From Anaerolineaceae bacterium (GTDB lineage Bacteria; Chloroflexota; Anaerolineae; Aggregatilineales; Phototrophicaceae), in assembly GCA_002699585.1 (NCBI GenBank), contig PABP01000035.1, forward strand, positions 126,052 through 190,051: a DNA stretch of 64,000 bases. Reading direction: 5' to 3'. The position numbers and the translations under genes were made by a program. Below are positions 7,861-18,555 of the stretch, piece after piece (the first letter of the stretch is position 1; every line of letters starts with the position of its first letter). The notes under the pieces were generated by a model, which was not told where the DNA came from, made no database searches, and saw nothing but the letters and a program-made list of their open reading frames with translations.

Positions 7861-8901
7861 GTGACAAGTTTGTCATCCACTGCCAATAATCATCCGAATA
7901 CGCCGCCATCGTCTACGGGTAAAGCCTTGACTGGCCATGTCCGGCCTGTGAATCTGCGCACAGATTTAGCGCCCCTGGCGGATCTCATTGAACTCGTCTT
8001 TTCATCAACAATGGATGACAACGGACGGGCTGCCATCCGCGATATGCGCTCCCTCAGTAAAATTGGCCTTGGGTCTTTTTTCCTGGGCCGCCTCAATGAG
8101 CTGGCGCAGGGCATCAGTATGGGCTTCGTCTGGGAAGAAGAAGGCCGCCTCGCAGGCAATGTGTCGCTGTATCCAGCCCATTGGCCGGGCAGCGTGGGCA
8201 ATGCCTGGATTATCGCCAATGTCGCCGTCCATCCCAAATACCAGCGTCGTGGCATCGCTCGCCGCCTCTTAGAGCACAGCCTGAATATCATCCGCATGCG
8301 CAAAGGCACGGATGCCATTCTCCAGGTTGATTACGATAATCACCGCGCCATTGGCATTTATGACCGCATGGGCTTCATTCGTGAGCGGGCTTTTACCACC
8401 TGGGGACGCCCCAGCCTAGCGACAATTCCGCCGCCGCTTAATCCCAGTGACTTGTTTATTACCCGCCGCCGCCCCTCAGAGTGGCAGGCCGAGTTCCAGT
8501 TGGCGCAGCTTGTTCGCCCTCAGGAACAGGGCGGGTTGGGTTGGCTGAAGCCCCTCGACAAGAGTTTCTTCCATAAGCCCTGGTGGCAGCAAATTCACCA
8601 CTGGTTCACGACCGGGGGCATCGAGCACTTGATTGTGCGTGACAATGACCAACTGGTGGCTACCCTGTGGATCGACAGCGGCATCGCGTCACTGCGTACC
8701 CGCATGATGCTCATGGTGCACCCTGATTATCAGCCCCAGGCGACGGAAGCCCTGCTGAACAATGTCGTGCGCCGCTTCAAGAACAATGCCCTCATTCTGG
8801 AGCATCCTTACGACGATCCTGTCACGACCGAGTTGCTCTCGCATTATCGCTTCCGGCCCAATCGCACCGTTTGGCATATGCGCTTGCCGCTCCGTGGCTG
8901 A
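7861..8901 (+). CDS. GNAT-family N-acetyltransferase
   Basis: The product has 346 residues from a GTG start. Residues 25-180 are a GNAT domain: W-I-I-A-N-V-A-V-H-P-K-Y-Q-R-R-G-I-A-R-R-L-L gives motif A with the R-R-G-I-A acetyl-CoA loop, and V-D-Y-D-N-H-R-A-I-G-I-Y-D-R-M-G-F gives motif B. Residues 190-346 form a second, more diverged GNAT-like half (L-M-V-H-P-D-Y near 285) without a recognisable cofactor loop. The N-terminus is Ser/Thr/Pro-rich and probably disordered. The substrate is unknown. Confidence 0.85.
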   Translation: MTSLSSTANNHPNTPPSSTGKALTGHVRPVNLRTDLAPLADLIELVFSSTMDDNGRAAIRDMRSLSKIGLGSFFLGRLNELAQGISMGFVWEEEGRLAGNVSLYPAHWPGSVGNAWIIANVAVHPKYQRRGIARRLLEHSLNIIRMRKGTDAILQVDYDNHRAIGIYDRMGFIRERAFTTWGRPSLATIPPPLNPSDLFITRRRPSEWQAEFQLAQLVRPQEQGGLGWLKPLDKSFFHKPWWQQIHHWFTTGGIEHLIVRDNDQLVATLWIDSGIASLRTRMMLMVHPDYQPQATEALLNNVVRRFKNNALILEHPYDDPVTTELLSHYRFRPNRTVWHMRLPLRG

Positions 8902-8946
8902 TGCCCTCATGCTGAAAACGGACTGCTTATAGCCTGTTCACAAATC

Positions 8947-9000
8947 AGCGTTTTTGAGTGTCACCTTTTGTGCACAAAGGTGACAAAAGCCAATAAAGTC
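8947..9000. repeat. Dispersed palindromic repeat, copy 1
   Basis: The core 8959-8985 reads TGTCACCTTT, 7 bases, AAAGGTGACA, a perfect 10-bp inverted repeat. The flanks AGCGTTTTT upstream and AATAAAGT downstream recur around the related palindrome at 15704-15730. It lies between the GNAT gene and the response-regulator gene. It lacks a T run, so it is a poor simple terminator. Confidence 0.75.
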
Positions 9001-9150
9001 TTAAATGTCAACATGCTCTAATTTTACAAATAGTTTGCATCTGCATTGCAAATTCTTACGTGTTCCCCGGCATAATGAAAGCATAGGGAGGCCGTGATGT
9101 CGTGTCCGCTATAATAAGCGTGTGCGGCTTTCACACGGAAATGAGGAACC

Positions 9151-9828
9151 ATGACCGATCAAATTCTCGTGGTGGATGATGAACAGCGTATCATCGACCT
9201 GGCGAAAATGTATATCGAGCAGGAGGGCTACCGCGTCACGGCGGCTACCGATGGCGTGGCTGCGCTCGACATGATCCTGAACGACAGTCCATCGCTGGTT
9301 GTGCTGGATTTGATGCTGCCCGGTATGGATGGCCTGGAAGTCTGCCGCCGGGTGCGCTCCACCAGTGACGTACCCATCATCATGCTGACAGCGCGCAGCG
9401 ATGATATCGACAAGATTGTGGGCCTGGAGTTGGGGGCCGATGATTATTTGACAAAGCCCTTTAACCCGCGGGAACTGGTAGCTCGGATCAAAGCTATTTT
9501 GCGCCGCAGCGACCGCAAATCCGATTCTGATAGCGCCCCGATTACGATTGGCAACCTGACTATCGCGCCCGACCGCCGTTCGGTGACGGTCGAAGGTGAG
9601 TCGGTTGACCTGCGCATGAAAGAGTTCGACCTGCTGCAAACCCTGGCGGAAAATCAGGATATGGTTTTCAGCCGCGAGCGCTTGCTGGATGTTGTCTGGG
9701 GCTATAACTTCGCCGGAGAAACGCGCACGGTCGATGTGCATATCGCCCATTTGCGCCACAAACTCAAAAAGATGTCGCCCTCGATTGAAACCGTCTGGGG
9801 CGTTGGATATAAACTGGTCGCTGGATAA
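9151..9828 (+). CDS. OmpR/PhoB-family response regulator
   Basis: The product has 225 residues. The receiver domain (1-120) has the acidic pair Asp9/Asp10, the phosphoacceptor Asp53 in V-V-L-D-L-M-L-P-G-M-D-G, and the conserved Lys in T-K-P-F. The C-terminal 95 residues are a winged-helix effector domain (M-K-E-F-D-L-L-Q-T-L-A, F-S-R-E-R-L-L-D-V-V-W-G-Y, R-T-V-D-V-H-I-A-H-L-R-H-K-L). It binds DNA when phosphorylated by the kinase encoded 30 bases downstream. A possible -10 TATAAT lies at 9110-9115, with no matching -35. Confidence 0.97.
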   Translation: MTDQILVVDDEQRIIDLAKMYIEQEGYRVTAATDGVAALDMILNDSPSLVVLDLMLPGMDGLEVCRRVRSTSDVPIIMLTARSDDIDKIVGLELGADDYLTKPFNPRELVARIKAILRRSDRKSDSDSAPITIGNLTIAPDRRSVTVEGESVDLRMKEFDLLQTLAENQDMVFSRERLLDVVWGYNFAGETRTVDVHIAHLRHKLKKMSPSIETVWGVGYKLVAG

Positions 9829-9858
9829 GTTTCCATAGCCCTTTACCGGAGCCGAACC

Positions 9859-11499
<1,641 letters not shown>

Positions 11500-11650
11500 C
11501 TGGCCGTACTATCTGACGGTTGCTCGGCGCTTATACGACGGTTTCTACCGTCATAGTGGAACCTGACCTATAGTCAGTGTGTCTAAAACAGTACTGCACA
11601 CCACCATAGTGCGGTAATACAAGTTTGGCACACGAGAATAGGACGGCCCC

Positions 11651-12955
11651 ATGGTTGATGAACGTAAGCCCAAACGAGAAAAACCCAAGCGTAAACGCAA
11701 ACGTGACGAGAGCATCTTTCCCTATGTGGCGATTTTTGCCGCTGCCATTGTCCTGATTGTCGGTGTAGCGGGCGTTTTCCTGCTGCGGCAAGATCAGCAA
11801 CTGCCTTGCGCAGACACCGACTCAGGCTGCGAATTCGCCACGCCAACCCCGATTGCTAATCCGCTGTTCCCGACGCCAACTCCGCTTTTGCCACCGGAGC
11901 TTGTTGGTCGGCAGCCTTCCAATGACCAATCGCCCATGATTAGCAGCCTCGCTCTGTCCCCCGATGAACAATATCTACTTATCGGCCTGAACAATCCTTA
12001 CCGCGCTGAGGTACTGGGCGAAGTCGTATCCATGCGCTTGGACCAATCAGAAGAAGGCCAGCCGACTTTCACCGAGGACATGAGCGAGTGGGAGTTAACC
12101 CAGACCCAACTGCGCAAGGTCGATGATATTGACATCCAGCCTGATGGCGATTTCTTCACCCTGGCATCGACCGTCAATCAGGCCGTCGAAGTTTATGACG
12201 TGAGTTTGGACAATATTTCCGGCGCTAATAGCGAGCTGCCCACCTATGCATCCTATAGCGATGCGGCCTTCAGTCCCGATGGACGTTATCTGGCAGTGGC
12301 TGGCAACGATGGCATCAGCCTGCGTGATGCTGCGACTCAGGACGAATTGGCATCCATAGAGGCCAACCCTGGCGAGCCAATGGTCATTGATCTGGTGTTC
12401 ACCAGTGATTCATCGACGCTGGTTGTCGCTCACAGCGAGGTGATGAGTAACAATATGTCACCCTATCTGGAAATCTGGCAAGTAGATGATGATTCGCTCA
12501 GTGCGACGCAGTCCGTGTTGATAGACCGCGTCATCATCGATATGGTTGCGCACCCAACGCTGAATCAGGTGGCCATTGCCATGCCCGGTCAGATCGACAT
12601 TTACGATCTCGATAGCCAGCAACATGAGTCCTATCCTATCCAGCAAACCCCTGCGATAACAGCTCTGACATACCATCCGACGGGTGGGGTGTTGGCCTTC
12701 GGTGGCAGTCATGATGCTATCACTGGATCGTTGTATGGAATTCCTTTGGGTGACGATGGGTTCCCCGTCTTGTCTGATGGAGCAATCAACGTGAATACGA
12801 TGGGCTTCACCAGCGGCCCGGTATCGGAATTGCTCTACAACGGCTCCGGGGCGACGTTATTCGTCGGCACGACCAACGGCCTCTTATTGGCCTGGGATGC
12901 CCTCACCAGCCAAAATTACGACGATTACATCTTTCCGGGCGATCAACAACCTTGA
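11651..12955 (+). CDS. Anchored extracytoplasmic beta-propeller (WD40-like) protein, paralogue 1
   Basis: The product has 434 residues. It begins with a strongly basic cytoplasmic tail (Lys/Arg repeats, residues 5-20), one membrane helix at about 24-47, a Cys pair at about 55-62, and a Thr/Pro linker (P-T-P-L). The rest is a beta-propeller-like domain: L-A-L-S-P-D-E-Q-Y-L-L, A-A-F-S-P-D-G-R-Y-L-A-V-A-G-N-D and T-Y-H-P-T-G-G-V-L-A-F-G-G are blade phrases. No enzymatic motif is visible. AGGA lies upstream of the ATG. The next two genes share the same architecture and must be tandem duplicates. Confidence 0.88.
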   Translation: MVDERKPKREKPKRKRKRDESIFPYVAIFAAAIVLIVGVAGVFLLRQDQQLPCADTDSGCEFATPTPIANPLFPTPTPLLPPELVGRQPSNDQSPMISSLALSPDEQYLLIGLNNPYRAEVLGEVVSMRLDQSEEGQPTFTEDMSEWELTQTQLRKVDDIDIQPDGDFFTLASTVNQAVEVYDVSLDNISGANSELPTYASYSDAAFSPDGRYLAVAGNDGISLRDAATQDELASIEANPGEPMVIDLVFTSDSSTLVVAHSEVMSNNMSPYLEIWQVDDDSLSATQSVLIDRVIIDMVAHPTLNQVAIAMPGQIDIYDLDSQQHESYPIQQTPAITALTYHPTGGVLAFGGSHDAITGSLYGIPLGDDGFPVLSDGAINVNTMGFTSGPVSELLYNGSGATLFVGTTNGLLLAWDALTSQNYDDYIFPGDQQP

Positions 12956-13107
12956 TCTATTTGGGGGAGGTGCGTGAGGGTTGTGCTTCTCCCACTATTG
13001 CGCCTCTCCCACTCCTAGCGCTGCCTTACCGTATGGTAGCCGTCCATTAGACCGGGTCGGAACCCTGTAACATAGGAAATGTCTGATGCACTGGGAGGCT
13101 GTTTTTG

Positions 13108-14394
13108 ATGACAAACCCACCACCGAAACCATCACAGAAGCCGAAACGCAAGCGTAAACGTAAGAATGATGAGGGCGGTATCCCCCTGTGGATGATCGTC
13201 TCCGCTAGTCTAGTCGTGCTGATAATCGTCGGAGCAGGAGCTTTTCTGCTGATACGCTCTCGTGAGCCATCATTACCAGATTGCCCCGATCCCTCCGTAC
13301 CGTGTGTGCCAGCGACACCTACCATGATACCCAACGTCCTGTATCCGACAGTCACGCCTGCTGGGATGCTACCGGGCAGCCAGAACCAGATTGAGCTGTC
13401 CACGATGGCCCTGTCGCCCGATAGCAGTCAATTGGTCGCGGCGCTGGCTCCGACAGCCGCCGAGGATCCTAGCGGTGTGATACGGTCATTTCGCTTGATA
13501 AATGATCCATCGGGCCAGCAAGACCTCGCCCCTGGGGATATGCGCCTCGATCTGGCGCCGCTGCCGATGGGGCAGGTGGATACCATCGCCTTCGACCCAT
13601 TAGGCAGGCATGTGGCTTTGGCCTCAAAGGCCTATCATCGTACCATGCTGTATCCGGCGGATTTCTCGCAGATTGTTGATGGCAGCGACGTAGCCGTCTA
13701 TCGACAGTACACGCAGGTCGCCTTCAGTCCGGATGGTCGTTACTATGCCATCGCTAACGAAGATGACGTCCAGCTTTATGATGCCGAGACGCTTGAATTA
13801 CTGGACGAAGCCGATTTTATTGCCCAGCCTGAAGCCGTTGACATTACCTTTGATAGCACATCTGGGTTGCTGGCGGTCGCTCGCAGCCAACCAGGAGCCG
13901 CTTATTCGCCTTACGTTCGCGTTTGGGACGTCTCCTCTGGCTCGCTGGAGGAATACGGCCCCACGATAAAGATCACAGACACCTACATCATGGACATCGC
14001 TTTCAACCCGGTGCGCAACCAGATCGCTATGTTGAACCTGGGTGAACTCATGGTGGCTGACCTCGACACGGGTGAGACGCATACGTATGTGCTGATGGGG
14101 CACGCGTCGCGCGCGCTGGCCTACAGCCCACAAGGCGACATGCTGGCATGGGGTACGGAAAGAGGCCCAACGTCCGGCGATATATACCTGCTACCCTTAG
14201 AGGCGGGTATCCCCCTCCGCAACGCCGAGGATGATACGCCTGTTACCATCGTCAAGATGCCGACATCTCCTGGTGTGCATACATTAGCCTGGTCACCAGA
14301 GGGTACTCTTATCGCCGGGTTGGCCAATGGCCGCATCGAATTGTACGATGCTCATATCGGACAAGTCATTGCCTCTGATGCATTCTATCCATAG
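13108..14394 (+). CDS. Anchored extracytoplasmic beta-propeller protein, paralogue 2
   Basis: I chose the ATG at 13108 because GGGAGG lies 9 bases upstream; a TTG one codon earlier is less likely. The product has 428 residues. It has a basic tail, a membrane helix at about 27-50, a C-P-D-P...P-C-V-P Cys pair just outside the membrane, a Thr/Pro linker, then propeller blades (M-A-L-S-P-D-S-S-Q, V-A-F-S-P-D-G-R-Y-Y-A-I-A, L-A-Y-S-P-Q-G-D-M-L-A-W-G). It is similar end to end to its neighbours at 11651 and 14409. The conserved juxtamembrane Cys pair suggests a disulfide outside the cell. Confidence 0.88.
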   Translation: MTNPPPKPSQKPKRKRKRKNDEGGIPLWMIVSASLVVLIIVGAGAFLLIRSREPSLPDCPDPSVPCVPATPTMIPNVLYPTVTPAGMLPGSQNQIELSTMALSPDSSQLVAALAPTAAEDPSGVIRSFRLINDPSGQQDLAPGDMRLDLAPLPMGQVDTIAFDPLGRHVALASKAYHRTMLYPADFSQIVDGSDVAVYRQYTQVAFSPDGRYYAIANEDDVQLYDAETLELLDEADFIAQPEAVDITFDSTSGLLAVARSQPGAAYSPYVRVWDVSSGSLEEYGPTIKITDTYIMDIAFNPVRNQIAMLNLGELMVADLDTGETHTYVLMGHASRALAYSPQGDMLAWGTERGPTSGDIYLLPLEAGIPLRNAEDDTPVTIVKMPTSPGVHTLAWSPEGTLIAGLANGRIELYDAHIGQVIASDAFYP

Positions 14395-14408
14395 GCAGGA
14401 GAGCTTTC

Positions 14409-15674
14409 TTGACTGAACCGCAGCACAAGCTAAAACGGAAACGCAAAGAAAAACCCAAGCGCGAGATCAGCCCAAAGTTGATATTCCCACTATCGTTGGG
14501 GGTGGTTTTGTCATCGGCGATGATTATGGTTGTGTTGGTAGGTCTTGGAATCATAGTCGTGTGGGTTCGCCAGGGTGTTGTGCCGAATTGCCCATCGGAT
14601 GCCACCTGCGACTTTATCACACCGACGCCACTACCCGCGCTGTATCCGACTATGCCGTCCTTACCTCAGCCTACCTCTCGCGATCTGACGGTATCATCCT
14701 TGGCCATCTTCCCGGACCAGAATGCGCTGCTGGTGGGGTCTTATGTCAATATCGGGCAATCGAGCGCCCAGGTACGCCACTATCCCATAGCCAATTCCGA
14801 TATGCAGGTGTATGAACTGGTCGATACGGTGCCGCTGGTCCAACTAGGGCAGGTTGGTCTGACCAGCATCCAGGACATTGTGCAGCAGCCCGGTGGCGAC
14901 ATCTATGCGCTTGCCTCCCGTATGGATCAACAGGTCCAGCTTTATCAGGGGGATGTGGGGGCGCTTTTTGCCCGCTTTGAGGATGCAGACTACGCACCCA
15001 TTAGCTACTCAGGCTATGGCGACATCGCCTTCAGCCCGGATGGTCGATTTTTTGCCTTGGCGGGGGACAGTGGCCTGCAAATCCGTAGCACGGAAACACT
15101 CAATGTTGTCTCTGAGGTGCCGCGCATTATCGATGAACCCTTTGATGTCCAGGCGGTTGCCTATAGCGCCTCTGGTGAGGTTGCCGTCGCTTATCGTAGT
15201 TATCTGAATGGCGGTACGTTCCACCTCAAGGTATGGGAAACACACGATGGCCAGCTTGATGCGGTACACCATTACCAGCTGGCACAGATGGCTCTCGACA
15301 TGTTCTACCTGCCGACAACGGGCACCCTAGTCATCACCATGCCGACAGCGTTGGGCATATACCAGCCAACCGATACCTTGATCATGCCCACGATTCTGTC
15401 ACCCTTGCCGAGCCTTGCATCCGTTGCTTACCAATCTCATGGCAACCAATTGATCGTGGCCGGGAACTTCAATGGCTTGAGTGGAGCCGTAATGCGTGTG
15501 CCCCTGGATGCCGATGGTGCGCTCATGTGGGATGAAAATGGCATCATTTCCGAAGAAATCCAGCGTTTTGATACCACACTGACCGAAGTGATTCTCACGG
15601 AAGATGGCTCGACAGCCTATGTCGGCACAAAAAGTGGCATCGTCGAAATCGTTGCCATATCGGAACCAAACTGA
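14409..15674 (+). CDS. Anchored extracytoplasmic beta-propeller protein, paralogue 3
   Basis: The product has 421 residues from a TTG start with AGGAGA upstream, only 14 bases after the previous stop, so it is translated from the same message. The architecture repeats: Lys/Arg-rich tail, membrane helix at about 24-52, C-P-S-D-A-T-C-D Cys pair, Thr/Pro linker, blades such as L-A-I-F-P-D-Q-N-A, I-A-F-S-P-D-G-R-F-F-A-L-A-G and T-E-V-I-L-T-E-D-G-S. The family hallmark is a short juxtamembrane stretch with two Cys 5-9 residues apart. The function is unknown. Confidence 0.87.
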   Translation: MTEPQHKLKRKRKEKPKREISPKLIFPLSLGVVLSSAMIMVVLVGLGIIVVWVRQGVVPNCPSDATCDFITPTPLPALYPTMPSLPQPTSRDLTVSSLAIFPDQNALLVGSYVNIGQSSAQVRHYPIANSDMQVYELVDTVPLVQLGQVGLTSIQDIVQQPGGDIYALASRMDQQVQLYQGDVGALFARFEDADYAPISYSGYGDIAFSPDGRFFALAGDSGLQIRSTETLNVVSEVPRIIDEPFDVQAVAYSASGEVAVAYRSYLNGGTFHLKVWETHDGQLDAVHHYQLAQMALDMFYLPTTGTLVITMPTALGIYQPTDTLIMPTILSPLPSLASVAYQSHGNQLIVAGNFNGLSGAVMRVPLDADGALMWDENGIISEEIQRFDTTLTEVILTEDGSTAYVGTKSGIVEIVAISEPN

Positions 15675-15691
15675 GGAGTGCGTAACCCTTT

Positions 15692-15745
15692 AGCGTTTTT
15701 TGGTGTCACCTTTTTTGCAAAAGGGTGACAGAATAAAGTGAAAAT
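15692..15745. repeat. Dispersed palindromic repeat, copy 2
   Basis: The core 15704-15730 has TGTCACC and GGTGACA arms around a T-run/A-run centre. The flanks AGCGTTTTT and AATAAAGTG match those around copy 1 at 8947-9000. It lies between the third beta-propeller gene and a convergent gene and could also act as a terminator. Confidence 0.75.
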
Positions 15746-15750
15746 GCGCC

Positions 15751-16323
15751 CTAGGTGGGCTTTTCCTGACGCTGGCACATCTCGAAGAACTTTTGCATGC
15801 GCCGCTGCCGCGTTTCCGGCCTTTTGGCATCATGCAGTTGAAGCAGTATCGAAAAGCGACTAGCGCTGTTCAATTGCTCGAAGTGGGCCTGTGCGACCGG
15901 GTCCGTCGCCAGCAAGGCGGCGAAGTCCTCCGGCACAGTGATCGTCCGTGAACCGGCATAAGCCGCATCCCAGCGACCATCAGCCTGGGCTGCTTCGATT
16001 TGTGCCATACCTGCTGGACGGATTTTATCCGCAGCCATTAGCGCCTCGACAATTTTCACATTGCGCTGCGACCATTTGCTTCGTTTGCGCCGCGGCGTGA
16101 ATTTTTGCAGCCAATAGTCCTCGTCCAGACCTTTTTTCTGGCTATCAATCCAGCCGAAACACAAGGCGACTTCCAGCGCTTCGTCATACGTCTGCGAGAC
16201 TTTGTCGCTGTTCTTTTTGGCGAACTGTATCCAGATGCCATCTGACTTTGTATGGTTGGCCTCTAACCAGGTTTCCCAGTCGGCCTGCGTCTCGAAGATA
16301 ACCTGCTCTAGCTCGGCTGCCAC
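15751..16323 (-). CDS. YdeI/OmpD-associated family protein
   Basis: The product has 190 residues. It matches the YdeI family: W-E-T-W-L-E-A-N-H near the start, I-W-I-Q-F-A-K-K, T-Y-D-E-A-L-E-V-A-L-C-F-G-W-I-D-S-Q-K-K, then F-T-P-R-R-K-R-S-K-W-S-Q-R-N. This central phrase is diagnostic of the family (COG4430). E. coli YdeI is linked to stress and bacteriocin or antibiotic tolerance, but the biochemical role is not known. It stands alone and converges with the beta-propeller operon. Confidence 0.88.
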   Translation of the reverse strand: MAAELEQVIFETQADWETWLEANHTKSDGIWIQFAKKNSDKVSQTYDEALEVALCFGWIDSQKKGLDEDYWLQKFTPRRKRSKWSQRNVKIVEALMAADKIRPAGMAQIEAAQADGRWDAAYAGSRTITVPEDFAALLATDPVAQAHFEQLNSASRFSILLQLHDAKRPETRQRRMQKFFEMCQRQEKPT

Positions 16324-16707
16324 GACAATTCCCCTTGCTTAATCGCATAAAACACTTGTTCTATTTTCGTCCTTGATTATAGCATCAGGTAAGCAGAATA
16401 CAACTTGTGTTAGAAGTTGTTGAGTAGGCTTGTTATTTTCGCAACAGTCGCCGCACACTTGCGTATAAGAGAATAAGTCCGCGCGATCATCAGCACCGGG
16501 TCGGCGGCGAGGGTAGCTAAATCATGCTATAAACAGGCTGAACGCTACCATTAGGCTATGAAATCGCTCAGAATTCAGCTCATCGTCTGGACATGAGTTC
16601 GGTTTCGCAATACATTAAGGAGACGGCAAGGGCCGACTTGCGCCTGATAGAGGCTTCAGTCGGCAGCCTGATCTTTCAATAGCAATAAAAACAGACCGGA
16701 GTCGTGC
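16324..16707. other. Intergenic region upstream of the E2-JAB-E1 operon
   Basis: There are 384 bases between divergent genes and no frame looks coding on either strand. In particular no small beta-grasp (ubiquitin-like) reading frame is present. It must hold the promoters for both sides. I see no strong -35/-10 pair. Confidence 0.6.
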
Positions 16708-17184
16708 ATGTCCAATTGGTGGGGCAGTCGTAAAGATGTATCACCGCGCTTAATTTGGGAAGTAGAGGCGATGAAATCGACCTTCGGCGGAACCTTCAAG
16801 CTGCATGTGCCGCCTTTTGGGGGCCTGCTGTATTGGGAAGGCTCGGTCGATGTGAATATGTCGATCCTGGATAACCCGGAGCACAAGCTCAAGATCGTCT
16901 ATCCCAAAGAATATCCCAATCGCCCAGCAGAGGCTTATTGCATCAAGCCCCGGATTTACAGCGAGAAGCACCAGTATGAAGATGGTCAGCTTTGCCTGTT
17001 CAATCCCAAAGATGGCGAAAACTACGGCTGGAACCCGTCGAAGTCCACAGCCGTGACGGTAGCAGGTTGGGCGATCCAATGGCTTTATGCCTACTATACC
17101 TGGCGTGCAACCGGCGATTGGCCCGGTATTGAAGAACGTATCCGCGAAGACCCGTCGGCACGCCGCCGCCGTCGCCGGAGGTAA
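16708..17184 (+). CDS. E2-like (UBC-fold) protein
   Basis: The product has 158 residues, and its phrases fit an E2 ubiquitin-conjugating fold. A beta meander is followed by Y-P-K-E-Y-P-N-R-P-A-E-A-Y (65-77, the YPxxPP-type segment), then H-Q-Y-E-D-G-Q-L-C-L-F-N-P (88-100), where Cys96 takes the active-site position and His88 that of the HPN His. W-N-P-S-K-S-T at 108-114 and a C-terminal helix follow (W-A-I-Q-W-L-Y-A-Y). Prokaryotic E2 proteins of Bil, CBASS Cap2 and related systems share this pattern. The protein ends in seven Arg residues, whose codons lead into the ribosome-binding site of the next gene. It is the first gene of a tight operon with JAB-like and E1-like genes. Confidence 0.85.
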   Translation: MSNWWGSRKDVSPRLIWEVEAMKSTFGGTFKLHVPPFGGLLYWEGSVDVNMSILDNPEHKLKIVYPKEYPNRPAEAYCIKPRIYSEKHQYEDGQLCLFNPKDGENYGWNPSKSTAVTVAGWAIQWLYAYYTWRATGDWPGIEERIREDPSARRRRRRR

Positions 17185-17190
17185 ATGCAT

Positions 17191-18555
17191 ATGCAAGATT
17201 TCGGCAGCCTGATTAATTCAGAACTGGACATCATCTCACGACGAATTAGGGGAATGGCAATGATTTCACGGGGCATTGTCCCGAATTTGGTCTTATCACA
17301 ACGGGCCGTGGACCGCATTGTGCATACGGCCCAGGGCTTTATTCAGGACGAAACGGGCGAATCGATGGTGGGGCTGGTTTTACCCGGCCAGGATGTCGAG
17401 GACATGCCGACCATCTATGTACTTGATACCATTTCTCCTGACGAAGCCACCACCGTCCGCATGACCCATACCTTCCAGCAGGGTGATGACCTGCAGGATG
17501 AGATCATCTGGTGGTTACAAGAGAACTGGCGTCTGAGTCGCGAACTTGGTCTCGATAGCAAAAGCCAGCCGTTTGATAGTCGCTTTGATTCGCCGCTGCG
17601 CTACCTGGGTGACTGGCACAAGCAGCCCGGTTACATGATCCAACCCAGTGGCGGCGATCTGATGACGGCCCTGGCTTGGCTCGACGATATGGAAAACCAG
17701 ATGGAGTATTTGCTGGTGCCGATTGTGACGCTTGGCCATCCAGCGACGACCCTGGCCAGCGAAGGTGACCGCGTCAATTACTTCACTTACCCGATGGAAG
17801 ACGGCACCGATCTGCGCATGGACTGGTGGTACATCCACCGCGATGTGCGCGTGTTCCAACCCATTACGCCCCTTATCCTGCCAGAAGAGACATTCCCAGC
17901 GGTTGCCGATTACCCCTGGCATCTGGTCCGGCCTGATCGCATTGAAGATGAAGTGGCCCTGTTGCAGCAAGAAGGCATGTTCGTTAATCCGCTGGTCTAC
18001 CAGGCCGATGATGACATCCCGATGGAACTGTGTTTCTTCGTAGCCCGCCCCGGCAGCGCGACCGTGTTACTGCTCATCACCGAGCACAACTATCCGCAGA
18101 CGCCACCGCGTGCCTTCACCGCACCCTTCCATCGCTTTGATCCGGCGGATGATTTCTATGATATTTTCGAGGAGTTCTGGGCGCAAAAAACCCCTGTTGA
18201 TGATCTACCTGCCTTCGATTGGCAGCCGGAAAGCACCTTGCTCGGTTTTATCCGCCTGATTGAAAGTCACCTCGGTATTGCGCCACCACCACCGCCGCAG
18301 CCCAAAGCCGTTAGCATCGCAGTGTCTGTCGATGGCGAAGAAGACGCACCGCCTGTTGATGGCGCCAGTGCTGATGCGGCCAGTGTCGATGGCGCGAGTC
18401 CTGATGCTGCCAGCACTGATGGAGCCAACCCTGATGCTGCCAGCACGGTTGCTGCCGAGCCGGAGCCTGCAACGCCAATCGAAGCGGCAAAAAAGCAAAA
18501 TACACCAACTGCCACCAACTCGACCGATGAAGAGACAGAGGAAGAAACGACATGA
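17191..18555 (+). CDS. JAB/MPN-domain protein with C-terminal E2/RWD-like domain
   Basis: I chose the ATG at 17191 because GGAGG at 17177-17181 is 9 bases away; the ATG at 17185 would be too close. The product has 454 residues. Residues 30-190 match a JAB/MPN isopeptidase: Glu57 in G-E-S-M-V-G-L-V and G-D-W-H-K-Q-P-G...P-S-G-G-D. The metal motif HxHx10D appears as His143-Lys-Gln145-x10-Asp156, so the second His is Gln. Residues 250-365 look like an inactive E2/RWD fold: I-T-E-H-N-Y-P-Q-T-P-P-R-A-F near 297, then W-Q-P-E-S-T-L-L near 344, with no Cys between. The tail is an Ala/Asp/Ser/Gly low-complexity stretch. The stop overlaps the E1 start (ATGA). Relatives remove ubiquitin-like modifiers; activity here is uncertain. 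Confidence 0.8.
   Translation: MQDFGSLINSELDIISRRIRGMAMISRGIVPNLVLSQRAVDRIVHTAQGFIQDETGESMVGLVLPGQDVEDMPTIYVLDTISPDEATTVRMTHTFQQGDDLQDEIIWWLQENWRLSRELGLDSKSQPFDSRFDSPLRYLGDWHKQPGYMIQPSGGDLMTALAWLDDMENQMEYLLVPIVTLGHPATTLASEGDRVNYFTYPMEDGTDLRMDWWYIHRDVRVFQPITPLILPEETFPAVADYPWHLVRPDRIEDEVALLQQEGMFVNPLVYQADDDIPMELCFFVARPGSATVLLLITEHNYPQTPPRAFTAPFHRFDPADDFYDIFEEFWAQKTPVDDLPAFDWQPESTLLGFIRLIESHLGIAPPPPPQPKAVSIAVSVDGEEDAPPVDGASADAASVDGASPDAASTDGANPDAASTVAAEPEPATPIEAAKKQNTPTATNSTDEETEEETT

Noticed and set aside
9109-9759. 216-residue antisense frame over the response regulator
   Set aside because: Shadow of a clearly conserved gene, with no motif.
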